Numbered from the stretch's first letter, positions 24,204 through 34,451 are shown. The stretch is DNA of 64,000 nt from Bacteroidales bacterium (GCA_016342685.1 JAEINU010000001.1:248001-312000), one strand, 5' to 3'. Translations and numbers: made by a program. Notes: a model not told the origin generated them from the letters alone.

Positions 24204-25193
24204 ATGGCATTATTCAAATCAATGGACAATCTGGAAGATGGAAAAAAACAGGTTGTAAACAGCGAAGCAACAGAAAAAGTAAAATGTTTGATTATAGGTT
24301 CTGGTCCCGCAGGTTATACAGCTGCAATTTATGCTGCAAGAGCAAATTTAAGTCCGGTAATGTACGAGGGAATGGAGCCGGGAGGACAATTAACCACAAC
24401 AACCGAAGTAGAGAATTTTCCTGGATATCCAGATGGTGTTACTGGTCCCGAAATGATGGAAGATCTAAAGAAACAAGCAGAAAGATTCGGAACAGATATT
24501 CGATTTGGTTTGGCAACAGCTTCAGATTTATCAAAGCGTCCGTTTAAAGTAACAATTGATGGGAATAAGAATGTCGAAGCAGAGTCGTTAATTATTGCAA
24601 CTGGTGCAACAGCTAAATATTTAGGTTTAGAATCAGAAGAGAAGTTTAAAGGACAAGGTGTTTCGGCTTGTGCAACGTGCGATGGTTTTTTCTATAAAGG
24701 AAAAGATGTAGCTGTTGTAGGTGGTGGTGACACTGCTGCTGAAGAAGCAACCTATTTGGCGGGAATCGTTAATAAGGTATATTTGATTGTACGAAAAGAT
24801 TATATGAGAGCATCTAAGGTTATGGTCGAAAGAGTTATGAATACACCAAATCTTGAGGTTTTATTCGAGCATACAACAAAAGAAATTGTTGGTGATATGA
24901 GTGGAGTAACAGGTGTGCTTTTAACGAATGCAAAAGGCGAAGAGGTTAAAAAAGATATTCATGGTTTCTTCGTTGCAATTGGTCATAAACCAAATTCTGA
25001 TATCTTCAAAGATTATTTAGAAACAGATGATGTTGGGTATATTATAACTGATCCGGGAAGTACAAAAACAAAAGTTGATGGTGTTTTTGCTTGTGGCGAT
25101 GTTATGGATTCTCATTACAGACAGGCAGTAACTGCAGCGGGCTCTGGATGTAAAGCAGCGATGGATACAGAAAGATTTTTAGGGGCTTTGTAG
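24204..25193 (+). CDS. trxB: Thioredoxin reductase
   Basis: 329 residues. The FAD site GSGPAGYTAA lies at 32-41, the redox pair C156-A-T-C159 in CATCDG, the NADPH site VGGGDTAAEEA follows, and the C-terminal FAD motif is GVFACGDVMD. It reduces thioredoxin with NADPH in the cytoplasm. The protein has about 25 extra residues at the N-terminus compared with the usual ~310. It is the first chromosomal gene to the right of the tRNA and stands alone, ending in a hairpin shared with the convergent aminotransferase-like gene. Confidence 0.95.
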   Translation: MALFKSMDNLEDGKKQVVNSEATEKVKCLIIGSGPAGYTAAIYAARANLSPVMYEGMEPGGQLTTTTEVENFPGYPDGVTGPEMMEDLKKQAERFGTDIRFGLATASDLSKRPFKVTIDGNKNVEAESLIIATGATAKYLGLESEEKFKGQGVSACATCDGFFYKGKDVAVVGGGDTAAEEATYLAGIVNKVYLIVRKDYMRASKVMVERVMNTPNLEVLFEHTTKEIVGDMSGVTGVLLTNAKGEEVKKDIHGFFVAIGHKPNSDIFKDYLETDDVGYIITDPGSTKTKVDGVFACGDVMDSHYRQAVTAAGSGCKAAMDTERFLGAL

Positions 25194-25252
25194 TAAGAGT
25201 CTTAAAAAAGCCTATAAAAAAGTGAAAATCTAAATAAATAGTATAAAAAATA

Positions 25253-25278
25253 AAACCCGACCAATTTGGCCGGGTTTT
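25253..25278. terminator. Bidirectional hairpin terminator
   Basis: AAAACCCG pairs with CGGGTTTT around a partly paired centre, with a T-run on the right. It separates trxB from the convergent gene. Confidence 0.75.
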
Positions 25279-25298
25279 TTATTAGATAAAATTAATGA

Positions 25299-26549
25299 TT
25301 ATACCGGAGCAATTTCTTCTGCTTGATATTCACCATTAATTAATTTCTTATGAACAGCTTTAAAAGCATTAATTGTGTATTCAACATCTTCTATAGTGTG
25401 CATTGCTGTAGGAATCAACCTCAATAATAATTGACCTTTAGGAATAACAGGATAAACAACAATAGAACAGAATACATTGTAGTTTTCTCTTAAATCCATT
25501 GTAATATTTGTTCCTTCAGGAATACTACCCGATAAATATACAGGAGTAACCGGCGATTCTGTAACACCTAAATTAAATCCAGCTTCTTTCAAACCCGATT
25601 GTAAAGCATTAACAACTTTCCAAAGATTTTCTCTTAACGAAGTTTCTGTTTTTAATAATTCAAGTCTTTTTAAAGATCCTATTACAATAGGCATTGGTAA
25701 TGATTTTGCAAAAATCTGAGATCTTAAATTATATCTCAAGAAATTAACGACATCTTCGGTAGAAGCTACAAATGCTCCAATTCCAGCCATTGCTTTTGCA
25801 AAAGTAGCAAAGTAAACATCTATTCCATCTTGTACACCAAAATGCTCTCCAGCTCCGGCGCCAGTTTTACCCATTGTTCCAAATCCATGAGCATCATCAA
25901 CTAAAAGTCTGAAATCATATTTTTCTTTTAAAGCAACAATTTCTTTTAGTTTACCTAAATCTCCTGCCATTCCAAAAACACCTTCGGTGATTACTAAAAC
26001 ACCACCACCAGTTTCAGCAGCACGTTTAGTAGCAAAACCTAACATCTTTTCGAATTTCTCCATGTCGTTGTGGGCGTAAACAAAACTTTTTCCACCTTTG
26101 GCTTTATGAAGAAAAATACCATCCATTATACATGCATGAGATTCATTATCGTAAACGATAACGTCTTTTCTGGTAACTAAACTATCAATAATAGAAACCA
26201 TTCCCTGATAACCGAAATTTAAAAGAAAAGCATCTTCTTTGCTCACAAATTCAGCTAGTTTGTTTTCTAATTCTTCGTGCTTGCTTGTCTGTCCAGACAT
26301 CATTCGAGCACCCATTGGATATGCTAATCCATATTCTTTTGCTGCTTCTGCATCAGCTTTTCTAACTTCAGGGTGGTTAGCTAAACCAATGTAATTATTT
26401 AAACTCCATGTAAGAACTTCTTTACCTCTAAATTTCATTTTAGAGCCGATTTCGCCTTCTAATTTCGGAAAAGTAAAATACCCATGAGCTTCTTTCATGT
26501 GCTGACCAAGTGGCCCCATGCTTTGTTTTATCTTGCTAAATATATCCAC
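25299..26549 (-). CDS. Alpha-oxoamine synthase-like PLP enzyme
   Basis: 416 residues, fold type I aminotransferase class II. Landmarks are SLNNYIGLANHP, the DDAHGFGTMG motif that contacts PLP, and the Schiff-base lysine in ATFAKAMAGIG. The family condenses an amino acid with an acyl-CoA (glycine C-acetyltransferase, 8-amino-7-oxononanoate synthase, serine palmitoyltransferase). No biotin, threonine or sphingolipid genes are adjacent, so the substrate cannot be fixed; serine palmitoyltransferase-like or glycine acetyltransferase-like activity are both possible. Confidence 0.8.
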   Translation of the reverse strand: MDIFSKIKQSMGPLGQHMKEAHGYFTFPKLEGEIGSKMKFRGKEVLTWSLNNYIGLANHPEVRKADAEAAKEYGLAYPMGARMMSGQTSKHEELENKLAEFVSKEDAFLLNFGYQGMVSIIDSLVTRKDVIVYDNESHACIMDGIFLHKAKGGKSFVYAHNDMEKFEKMLGFATKRAAETGGGVLVITEGVFGMAGDLGKLKEIVALKEKYDFRLLVDDAHGFGTMGKTGAGAGEHFGVQDGIDVYFATFAKAMAGIGAFVASTEDVVNFLRYNLRSQIFAKSLPMPIVIGSLKRLELLKTETSLRENLWKVVNALQSGLKEAGFNLGVTESPVTPVYLSGSIPEGTNITMDLRENYNVFCSIVVYPVIPKGQLLLRLIPTAMHTIEDVEYTINAFKAVHKKLINGEYQAEEIAPV

Positions 26550-26682
26550 GTTATTATGATTTTATTTATTTTTTTAATGCTACAAAAGTAAGTCTTTTTA
26601 AAAAATTAGCAAATCCATTAAAATAAATTAATTATTTTATGCGTTTAGAGTATTTAAATTTTAGCATTTTAAACTAAAATTG

Positions 26683-26690
26683 TACATTTG
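26683..26690 (+). promoter_or_regulatory. -7 box upstream of bamD
   Basis: TACATTTG, an exact TAnnTTTG box, with a TTTT near -33 at the right distance. An ATG at 26680 would lie inside this promoter, which argues for a later bamD start. Confidence 0.6.
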
Positions 26691-26706
26691 CAAAATGTTT
26701 GGAAAA

Positions 26707-27489
26707 ATGAGAAGATTCATACCATTTATTTTATTATTAGTAATAGTATCGTCATGTAAATATGAGAAACTATTAAAAAGCAGAGACTATAAGCTAAAAT
26801 ACTCTAAAGCATTAGATTATTATGCTAAAGAAGATTATATGAGAGCCGAAGGTCTTTTCGAACAGTTAAAACCAGTTTTAAGAGGAACAAAGCAAGCCGA
26901 TACGGTTTATTTTTACGCTGCATATTGTAGCTATCATCAAAAAAGTTATTTGTTGGCATCTCATTATTTTGACGAGTTTAAAAAATATTACGGGAATAGT
27001 CATTTTGTTGAGGAAGCTGAATTCATGAATGCGTATAGTACGTATCAGTTATCTCCCCGACCCAGTTTAGATCAGGCATATTCATATCAAACAATTGCAC
27101 TCTTAGGATTGTATATGTCTAGATATCCTGATAGCGAAAGAACAAACCAGTGTCTTGATATTGTTGAGGAATTAAGAAATAAACTGATTGAAAAATCGTT
27201 TCAAAGTGCGAAACTATATTTTAATTTAGAAAACTTTGATGCTGCAATAATTGCTTTAAATAATAGTATTGAAGCATTTCCTACAACAAAATATCGCGAA
27301 GAAATTTTATTTTTAGTTTTAAAATCAAAATTTCTTTTAGCAGAGGGAAGTGTTCCTGAAAAGAAAATTGAAAGATATCAATCAACGGTTGATGAGTATT
27401 ATGCTTTTTCTGGTGAGTTTTCCGAAGGCACTTATATCGAGGAAGCAAAACAAATTTTCGAAGTTTCAAATTCAAAATTGAAGAATTAA
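26707..27489 (+). CDS. bamD: BamD, outer-membrane assembly lipoprotein
   Basis: About 260 residues from ATG 26707. Earlier ATGs at 26680 and 26695 fall in or beside the promoter, and this start gives a clean lipoprotein signal (MRRFIPFILLLVIVSSC, Cys17). The mature part is a series of TPR-like helical repeats (ALDYYAKEDYMRAEGLFEQL, FYAAYCSYHQKSYLLASHYF). BamD is the essential lipoprotein partner of BamA in inserting beta-barrel proteins. It heads a compact operon with rpoZ and coaBC, an order common in Bacteroidota. Confidence 0.88.
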   Translation: MRRFIPFILLLVIVSSCKYEKLLKSRDYKLKYSKALDYYAKEDYMRAEGLFEQLKPVLRGTKQADTVYFYAAYCSYHQKSYLLASHYFDEFKKYYGNSHFVEEAEFMNAYSTYQLSPRPSLDQAYSYQTIALLGLYMSRYPDSERTNQCLDIVEELRNKLIEKSFQSAKLYFNLENFDAAIIALNNSIEAFPTTKYREEILFLVLKSKFLLAEGSVPEKKIERYQSTVDEYYAFSGEFSEGTYIEEAKQIFEVSNSKLKN

Positions 27490-27510
27490 TTTTATATAAA
27501 TCATAAGAGG

Positions 27511-27840
27511 ATGGATTACAAAAAGACAAAAGCTCCTGTAACAACAATTACTCGTAATTTGAATCATGTAGATAAAGATACAAATAACATTTACGAAGCT
27601 GTTGCGATTGTTTCTAAAAGATCAAATCAAATTGGGGGTGAGTTGAAGGAGGAGTTGAATCGTAAGTTGGAAGAGTTTGCATCTTATACCGATAATCTTG
27701 AAGAAGTATTCGAGAATAGAGAGCAAATTGAGATCTCAAGATTTTATGAAAGATTACCAAAGCCAACATTAATTGCTATGCAGGAATTTCTTGATAATCA
27801 AGTATATTATAGAAAACCTGAAGAAGAAGCAACAGAGTAG
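27511..27840 (+). CDS. rpoZ: RNA polymerase omega-type subunit (Rpb6 family)
   Basis: 109 residues. The central NIYEAVAIVSKRSNQIGGELKE, read in two parts, carries the (A/S)KR-x-NQI signature of omega/Rpb6 proteins, here in the Bacteroidota-type form with an extended C-terminus. It stabilises the beta' subunit of RNA polymerase. It lies 21 bp after bamD and 20 bp before coaBC. Confidence 0.85.
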   Translation: MDYKKTKAPVTTITRNLNHVDKDTNNIYEAVAIVSKRSNQIGGELKEELNRKLEEFASYTDNLEEVFENREQIEISRFYERLPKPTLIAMQEFLDNQVYYRKPEEEATE

Positions 27841-27860
27841 ATTCGTTTAAAAATTAGCTT

Positions 27861-29060
27861 ATGAAGCTAAAAGGAAAAAATATTTTATTAGGTATAACAG
27901 GAGGAATAGCGGCCTATAAGGCTGCTATTCTTGTTAGACTGCTTGTGAAAGAAGGTGCACAAGTGAAGGTTGTTATGACTAAGTTGGCTAAAGAGTTTAT
28001 TACACCATTAACTTTGGCAACACTTTCAAAAAATCCCATATTAGTCGATTTTTTTGATCCTGAGAACGGACAATGGAACAGTCATGTTGATCTTGGATCA
28101 TGGTCCGATTTATATGTAATAGCACCAGCTACTGCAAATACAATGGGTAAGATGGCTAATGCAATAGCCGATAATTTATTAGTTACTACATATCTTTCTG
28201 CAAAATGCCCTGTAATGATAGCACCTGCAATGGATTTGGATATGTTTCAACATCCTGCAAATTTGAAAAATATTGAAACTCTTAAGTCGTACGGCAATAT
28301 TATTGTCGATGCCGAAAGTGGTGAATTAGCAAGTGGCTTGATTGGGAAAGGTCGAATGGCCGAACCGGAAGTAATTACAGAAAGAGTTATAGAGTTCTTC
28401 ACTCAAAAAAAAAAACTAAAATCTAAGAAAATTCTTGTAACCGCTGGACCAACGTACGAGCCAATCGATCCCGTTCGATTTATTGGAAACTACAGTTCTG
28501 GAAAAATGGGTTATGCAATTGCAGAAGAATTGGCTTTGCAAGGCGCTGAGGTTATTTTGGTTTCTGGTCCAACAAATTTACAAATCAATAATTCTCAAAT
28601 TACAAAGATAGATGTTCATACAGCACAAGAAATGTATGAGGCTTCTGTTAAAGAATTTCCTAACTGCAATGCTGCTATAATGTCTGCAGCTGTGGCAGAT
28701 TATCGACCTTCAGAACTATTCGAAAAAAAGGTAAAAAGGACTAATGAAGATTTAAAAATTAATCTGGAACCAAACAAAGATATTGCTGCTGAATTGGGGA
28801 AGGATAAAAAAGAAAAACAAGTTTTGATAGGCTTTGCTTTAGAAACAGATAATGAAATTGAAAACGCCAAGAAAAAGATTGATAATAAAAATCTTAATTT
28901 TATCGTTTTAAACTCATTAAACGATAAGGGGGCAGGATTTGGATGCGATACAAACAAAATTAGTATTATTGATAACAAGGGAGATAAAATAGATTTTGAT
29001 CTAAAATCAAAACAAGAGGTTGCCGAAGATATAGTGAATGAATTGATTAAGAGATTTTAA
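27861..29060 (+). CDS. coaBC: Phosphopantothenoylcysteine synthetase/decarboxylase
   Basis: 399 residues, normal for the bifunctional protein. The N-terminal CoaC half has the flavin-binding ITGGIAAYKA and the substrate loop APAMDLDM; the C-terminal CoaB half begins at ILVTAGPTYEPIDPVR and has the GNYSSGKMGYAIAEE and later K(I)-NLEPNKDI regions. It makes 4'-phosphopantetheine from phosphopantothenate and cysteine in CoA synthesis. Confidence 0.95.
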   Translation: MKLKGKNILLGITGGIAAYKAAILVRLLVKEGAQVKVVMTKLAKEFITPLTLATLSKNPILVDFFDPENGQWNSHVDLGSWSDLYVIAPATANTMGKMANAIADNLLVTTYLSAKCPVMIAPAMDLDMFQHPANLKNIETLKSYGNIIVDAESGELASGLIGKGRMAEPEVITERVIEFFTQKKKLKSKKILVTAGPTYEPIDPVRFIGNYSSGKMGYAIAEELALQGAEVILVSGPTNLQINNSQITKIDVHTAQEMYEASVKEFPNCNAAIMSAAVADYRPSELFEKKVKRTNEDLKINLEPNKDIAAELGKDKKEKQVLIGFALETDNEIENAKKKIDNKNLNFIVLNSLNDKGAGFGCDTNKISIIDNKGDKIDFDLKSKQEVAEDIVNELIKRF

Positions 29061-29081
29061 CTGGATTTTAAAATTGATATT

Positions 29082-29984
29082 ATGATAAAGCGAATAGCAT
29101 TTATAATTTTTTTTCTAGCTTTTAATATATTGGCTTTTAGTCAGGAATTAAGGTGTAATGTTCAAATTAATTCGCAACAAATACAAGGTACCAATAAACA
29201 AGTTTTCCAGACCTTACAAACTGCAGTGTATGAGTTTATGAATAACACAGCATGGACAAAACATGTTTATACAAACGAAGAACGAATCGATTGTAACATA
29301 TTAATTAATATACAAGATCATAGTAGCGATGAATTTAAAGGGAGTATTCAGGTACAATCGAGGCGTCCGGTTTTTAATACATCATATAATACTACTATTT
29401 TAAACTACAAAGACGATAATATTAAGTTTAACTACTTAGAATTCGAGGCTTTAGAGTTTAGTATAAATGAACATAGATCAAATTTAACATCCATTTTAGC
29501 TTATTACGCATATATTATTATAGGATTAGATTACGATACTTTTTCTTTGATGGGAGGGACAGAGTTTTTTCAAGATGCTGAAAAGATTGTAACAAATGCT
29601 ACCAATTCACCTGAAAAAGGATGGAAAGCTTTTGAAAGTCGAAAGAACAGATACTGGTTAGTAGAAAATATTTTAAACGATCGTTATAAAGGATTACGTG
29701 AGTTTCTTTATCGTTATCATCGTTTAGGCCTAGATGTTATGGAAAGTAAAGAAGCTACAGGTCGTGAAGAAATTGCAGAAAGCTTAAATCTATTGCAAAA
29801 AATTTATAGACAAAAACCTGATCCATACTTATTTTATTATGATTTGGTTATGAATTCGAAATCGGATGAGCTAGTAAATGTATTCTCAGAATCATTTATG
29901 GCCGAAGCAGATCGAGTTTATAAAATTTTAGTAGAAATTGACCCTACTCGTTCCGATAAATACAAAAAAATCAAAGAAAAATAG
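29082..29984 (+). CDS. DUF4835 family protein (PorD-like)
   Basis: 300 residues with an N-terminal signal peptide (MIKRIAFIIFFLAFNILAFS, then Q) and so a periplasmic or outer-membrane location. Its order, coaBC then this gene then recN, is the usual one for DUF4835 in Bacteroidota, and I recall the family being named PorD in type IX secretion annotation. No other type IX genes lie in the window, so the role is tentative. Confidence 0.75.
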   Translation: MIKRIAFIIFFLAFNILAFSQELRCNVQINSQQIQGTNKQVFQTLQTAVYEFMNNTAWTKHVYTNEERIDCNILINIQDHSSDEFKGSIQVQSRRPVFNTSYNTTILNYKDDNIKFNYLEFEALEFSINEHRSNLTSILAYYAYIIIGLDYDTFSLMGGTEFFQDAEKIVTNATNSPEKGWKAFESRKNRYWLVENILNDRYKGLREFLYRYHRLGLDVMESKEATGREEIAESLNLLQKIYRQKPDPYLFYYDLVMNSKSDELVNVFSESFMAEADRVYKILVEIDPTRSDKYKKIKEK

Positions 29985-30039
29985 AAAACTTAATCATTTT
30001 AGCTTGTTTTAAAGAAGATATTTTAAGAATCTTTTTTAG

Positions 30040-30047
30040 TAAGTTTG
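30040..30047 (+). promoter_or_regulatory. -7 box upstream of recN
   Basis: TAAGTTTG fits TAnnTTTG. It shows that a TTG at 30045 cannot be the recN start and supports ATG 30075. Confidence 0.5.
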
Positions 30048-30074
30048 TACTTATTAATTAGAATTAAATTTGTA

Positions 30075-31730
30075 ATGCTTCAATCGATTTATATTCAAAA
30101 TTACGCCCTAATAAATGAGCTGGAAATAGACTTTAATAAAGGTCTGAATATAATTACGGGAGAAACAGGTGCAGGAAAATCGATTCTACTTGGGGCACTT
30201 TCGTTAATTTTAGGGCAGCGAGCAGATACTACAGTATTAAAAGATAAATCGAAAAAATGTTTTGTAGAAGCTCAGTTTTCGATTAAAAAGTATAATCTAA
30301 AAGACTTTTTTAAAATAAATGATATCGATTATGATGATTTAACAACCATTCGTAGAGAGATTAACAATAATGGTAAATCAAGAGCATTTATTAATGATAC
30401 ACCGGTAAATCTTTCTGTTCTTAAATCTCTGAGCGAAAGTTTAATCGATATTCATTCCCAACATGAAAGTTTATTATTAGGTGATGATCATTTTCAACTC
30501 GGGTTGGTTGATTCTTTTGCAAATCATTCCGACGTATTAGATCAGTACAAAAAAACTTATGAAACTTATAATTCATTAAATTCAGAATACAATAGGCTAG
30601 TTAATAATGCTGATAAGGCAAAATCTGATTTGGATTATTTGCAATTTCAGTTTAATCAAATCGAAGAGGCAAAACTAGTAGATGGAGAGCAGGAAAAATT
30701 AGAAACGGAATTAGAGCAATTAAATCACTCTGAAGAAATTAAACTAAACCTTTCTGCAAGCACCAATCTGTTTTCAAATGAAGAAACTTCTGTTATATCA
30801 GGTTTAAATCAAATAAGAACATCAATTAATTCTGTTTCGAAATATTTAAAGGAAGGGGAAGAGCTAAGCTTACGAATTAACTCTGTATATATTGAGTTAC
30901 AGGATATTAATTCTGAAGTTGAGAGAATGAATGAGCTCTTGGAGCATAATCCGGAAAGGATTGAATTTGTTAACGACCGACTTAATAATATTTATTCATT
31001 ACAACAAAAGCATAAGGTTTCTACAATTAAAGAGCTAATTGAGTTAAAAGAGGAGTTAGAAAAAAGAATTATACTTATTAATTCTTACGATTTCGAAACA
31101 GATAAATTAAGACTGGAAGTAGAAGAATTGCGTAATGAACTTATTGGGATAGCAAATACAATTTCGGCAAATCGAAAAAAGCTTATTCCTGTTATTGAAG
31201 ATAGAGTAATAAAGATACTGCAATTGCTTGGTATTGCAAATGCAGCTTTTAAAATAGAACAAGAACAAGTCGATGAGTTTTTGGTATCAGGGAGAGAACT
31301 AATAAAATTTTTATTCTCGGCAAATAAAAATGTACAACTAGAGGAGTTGGCTAAAGTGGCTTCTGGTGGAGAAATGTCAAGATTAATGCTTGGTATTAAA
31401 TCTTTGTTTGTTGAAACAACTACTTTGCCTACAATTATTTTTGATGAAATTGATACAGGAACATCCGGTGAAATCGCCGATAAGATGGGAACTATTATAA
31501 AAGGAATTTCGAAAAACATTCAGGTAATTAATATTACACATTTACCTCAAATTGCAAGTAAAGGGGATTATCATTACTTGGTTTACAAAGAAGATAATCA
31601 GGATACTACAAATACATTTATTAAAATTTTAGATCAACAGGAAAGGATTAATGAAATTGCAAAAATGCTCAGTGGTGAAGCATTGTCAGAAGCTGCAATC
31701 CAAAATGCTAAAGTTTTATTAGATAAATAA
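30075..31730 (+). CDS. recN: DNA repair ATPase RecN
   Basis: 551 residues from ATG 30075. SMC-like ATPase: Walker A GETGAGKSILLGAL near residue 30, two long coiled-coil arms (about 150-370), the signature ASGGEMSRLML and Walker B TIIFDEIDTG near the C-terminus. RecN holds DNA together during double-strand break repair. Last gene of the bamD-rpoZ-coaBC-DUF4835 neighbourhood, with its own promoter box. Confidence 0.94.
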   Translation: MLQSIYIQNYALINELEIDFNKGLNIITGETGAGKSILLGALSLILGQRADTTVLKDKSKKCFVEAQFSIKKYNLKDFFKINDIDYDDLTTIRREINNNGKSRAFINDTPVNLSVLKSLSESLIDIHSQHESLLLGDDHFQLGLVDSFANHSDVLDQYKKTYETYNSLNSEYNRLVNNADKAKSDLDYLQFQFNQIEEAKLVDGEQEKLETELEQLNHSEEIKLNLSASTNLFSNEETSVISGLNQIRTSINSVSKYLKEGEELSLRINSVYIELQDINSEVERMNELLEHNPERIEFVNDRLNNIYSLQQKHKVSTIKELIELKEELEKRIILINSYDFETDKLRLEVEELRNELIGIANTISANRKKLIPVIEDRVIKILQLLGIANAAFKIEQEQVDEFLVSGRELIKFLFSANKNVQLEELAKVASGGEMSRLMLGIKSLFVETTTLPTIIFDEIDTGTSGEIADKMGTIIKGISKNIQVINITHLPQIASKGDYHYLVYKEDNQDTTNTFIKILDQQERINEIAKMLSGEALSEAAIQNAKVLLDK

Positions 31731-31813
31731 GAATCGATCTTAATAACAATTTAAATGAACATATAATTTATAAAATTGTATGTTATTTGTAAAAATTAAA
31801 AAGAAAATTAATC

Positions 31814-32680
31814 ATGGCATTTAATTTATTGAAGGGTAAAAAAGGATTAATATTTGGTGCATTAAACGATATGTCTATTGCATGGAAAGTAGCCGAAAAG
31901 GCTTACGAAGAAGGCGCCGAGATTGTTTTAACTAATGCTCCATTTGCATTAAGATTAGGTGATACAGAAAAATTAGCCGAAGCTTGTAATACAGAGGTTA
32001 TAGCAGCTGATGCAACAAGTGTAGAAGATATTGAAAAATTGATGGATAGAACAATGGAACGCTTCGGCGGAAAATTTGATTTCATTCTTCACTCGATAGG
32101 TATGTCGCCTAACGTTCGAAAAGGAATTACTTATGATAACTTAAATTATGATTATTTCCTTAAAACATTGGATGTGTCGGCACTGTCTTTTCATAAAATA
32201 CTTCAAGTAGCTAGAAAAAAGGATGCCTTAAACGACTGGGGTTCTGTTATCGCTTTGTCTTATGTTGCTGCTCAACGCACACTTTACGGATATAATGACA
32301 TGGCAGATGCTAAGTCGTTATTAGAATCCATAGCAAGGAGTTTTGGGTATATTTATGGACGAGAAAAGAAAATTCGTATAAATACAATTTCTCAATCTCC
32401 AACTCCAACAACTGCAGGACAAGGAATCATGGGCTTGCAAGGATTAATGGATTTTTCGAATAGAATGTCACCATTAGGAAACGCAACAGCTGAAGAGTGC
32501 GCAAACTATTGTGTAACTATGTTCTCCGATTTAACAAAAAAGATAACCATGCAAAATATTTTCCACGATGGAGGATTCTCTAGCATGGGTATGAGTCGCA
32601 GAGCAATGGATGTTTATAGTAAGAACCTTGATGAATGTTGTGAGTTTAGAGATGTAACTCATAAGTTCGAAGAGTTTTAA
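31814..32680 (+). CDS. fabI: Enoyl-ACP reductase
   Basis: 288 residues. The NADH site GALNDMSIAW is at 15-24, and the catalytic pair Y160-x6-K167 (GYNDMADAKS) fits FabI spacing. The loop SQSPTPTTAGQG matches the substrate-binding lid. It performs the last reduction of each fatty-acid elongation round. A strong terminator follows. Confidence 0.94.
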   Translation: MAFNLLKGKKGLIFGALNDMSIAWKVAEKAYEEGAEIVLTNAPFALRLGDTEKLAEACNTEVIAADATSVEDIEKLMDRTMERFGGKFDFILHSIGMSPNVRKGITYDNLNYDYFLKTLDVSALSFHKILQVARKKDALNDWGSVIALSYVAAQRTLYGYNDMADAKSLLESIARSFGYIYGREKKIRINTISQSPTPTTAGQGIMGLQGLMDFSNRMSPLGNATAEECANYCVTMFSDLTKKITMQNIFHDGGFSSMGMSRRAMDVYSKNLDECCEFRDVTHKFEEF

Positions 32681-32685
32681 AAAAT

Positions 32686-32715
32686 AAAAAAGCCAGCAAA
32701 TATTTGCTGGCTTTT
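32686..32715. terminator. Bidirectional hairpin terminator
   Basis: A perfect palindrome: AAAAAGCCAGCAAAT directly followed by its reverse complement, with A and T runs at the ends. It ends fabI and the convergent transporter gene. Confidence 0.85.
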
Positions 32716-32739
32716 TATTTATATATAAGTAAGTGAATT

Positions 32740-34347
32740 CTAAAATCCGTTTAATTCCATTGTAACAGTTGGGATTAATAGTAGAAATCCTAAAAGGATC
32801 AAAATAATCATAAAAGGAGTAATCCATTTAACCCATTTTTCATAAGGAATTTTTGCAACACCAAGAACACCGATTAATACTCCCGATGTTGGTGTAATCA
32901 TATTTGTAAACCCATCGCCAAATTGAAAAGCCATAACAGTAGCTTGTCTAGAAATTCCAATTAAATCAGAAAAAGGAGCCATAATTGGCATTGTTAGAGC
33001 AGCCTTAGCACTTCCCGAAGGTATTATAATATTAATAAAGGTTTGAATTACATACATAATTCCTATTGACCCAACTTTCCCCATTGTTTTCATCGATTGC
33101 GAAACCGAGTTTAAAATGGTATCAATAATTTTACCTTCTTGAAGAACAATAATAATTCCACCTGCTAACCCAACAATTAAAGCGGCAGAAGCAATATCCT
33201 TAACTCCTTCTAAAAATAATTTTACAATGTTATTTGGTGATTTGTTGTTAGCTATACCCGATGCAAGTCCCATTGCAAAGAAAAGAGTTGCAATTTCCAT
33301 TACGTACCACCCATAACCCATAACACCGACAATTAAGAATAGTATTGTAAACATTAAAATATTTAAGATAAAGAAATGAACAGATTTTCTTAACATAAGT
33401 GGGCTAATAAGAATAAATGCCGCAGTAAATATTGGGATAATTGGCAGTGTCGTAGATGAGTTACCAATAGATAAAGTTGTGCTTAAATTTAAAGTTGACA
33501 TTATAACTAGAACAACAGAGATTATCCCATAAACAATCCATGCCGAAATAGGAGTGTAGTATTTTAGGTTTTCAGGATCTATGGTTTCTTTATTTCTCCA
33601 ATTAATATTATCATCTTCATATACTAACGAAGCTTTGGGGTTTTTCTTAATTTTTTTAGCATATCTTAATATATATGCAATACCAACTGTATTTAAAACA
33701 ATCCATGTAAACAAACGATATTCTATGCCTGTAAATAAAGGTATTCCAGAAAGACCTTGAGCAATTCCAATTGTAAATGGATTTAATAAAGCTCCAGCAA
33801 ATCCAAGTCCAGCAGCAACAAAACACATATTTACACCAACAATTGAATCGTATCCCATCGACAAAGCTAGAGGAACAAAAATAATTACAAAAGCAATGGT
33901 TTCTTCGCTCATGCCAAACACTGCCCCGAAAATCGAAAACATAATCATTATAAGGGATATAATAATATTTTCAATGCCTAGAAATTTGAAAAATTTATAA
34001 TGTTCTATCCGTTTAGTTTTTTTAAGAAAAGTTACAATTCCAACATCTATTGCTTTACTGTCATTCATAATCCAGAATGCCCCACCAATCATTAAAATAA
34101 AAACAATTATGTCAGATTTATCAACAAATCCATCAAAGAATGCTGAAAAAACCTCCCATGTTTGTGGTTCATTATCAGTGTAATGAAACGAATCTTTTAC
34201 AATAACTTCTTTTTTAGTGCCATCGGCAAGCCTTATAGTTTCTCTGTCAAATTCACCTCCAGGTACAAACCATGTTAAAATGCCTGAGAATACGATAATA
34301 AAAAATACAATAACAAATGTATGCGGAATAGGTCTTTTCTTTTTCAT
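32740..34347 (-). CDS. YfcC-family membrane transporter
   Basis: 535 residues with about 12 membrane helices. The opening RPIPHTFVIVFFIIVFSGIL and WFVPGGEFDR, GAVFGMSEETIAF and INIIIPSGSAKAALTMPIMA match the YfcC/DcuC-like group of anion or amino-acid carriers in the inner membrane. It is divergent to hutI and ftcD, so uptake of histidine, glutamate or a related acid is plausible, but substrate is not shown by sequence. Confidence 0.8.
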   Translation of the reverse strand: MKKKRPIPHTFVIVFFIIVFSGILTWFVPGGEFDRETIRLADGTKKEVIVKDSFHYTDNEPQTWEVFSAFFDGFVDKSDIIVFILMIGGAFWIMNDSKAIDVGIVTFLKKTKRIEHYKFFKFLGIENIIISLIMIMFSIFGAVFGMSEETIAFVIIFVPLALSMGYDSIVGVNMCFVAAGLGFAGALLNPFTIGIAQGLSGIPLFTGIEYRLFTWIVLNTVGIAYILRYAKKIKKNPKASLVYEDDNINWRNKETIDPENLKYYTPISAWIVYGIISVVLVIMSTLNLSTTLSIGNSSTTLPIIPIFTAAFILISPLMLRKSVHFFILNILMFTILFLIVGVMGYGWYVMEIATLFFAMGLASGIANNKSPNNIVKLFLEGVKDIASAALIVGLAGGIIIVLQEGKIIDTILNSVSQSMKTMGKVGSIGIMYVIQTFINIIIPSGSAKAALTMPIMAPFSDLIGISRQATVMAFQFGDGFTNMITPTSGVLIGVLGVAKIPYEKWVKWITPFMIILILLGFLLLIPTVTMELNGF

Positions 34348-34418
34348 AATAGAATATTAATGACTGATTTTAATAATAAAGCGTAAAAATAGGACATAAG
34401 TTATACAACAGAAAGTTT

Positions 34419-34451
34419 TTTGTTTATATACCAATGAATTTTGTAATTTCG
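34419..34451 (+). promoter_or_regulatory. Promoter of hutI
   Basis: TTTG (34419-34422), 21-nt spacer, TAATTTCG (34444-34451), 30 bp before the start codon. Confidence 0.6.
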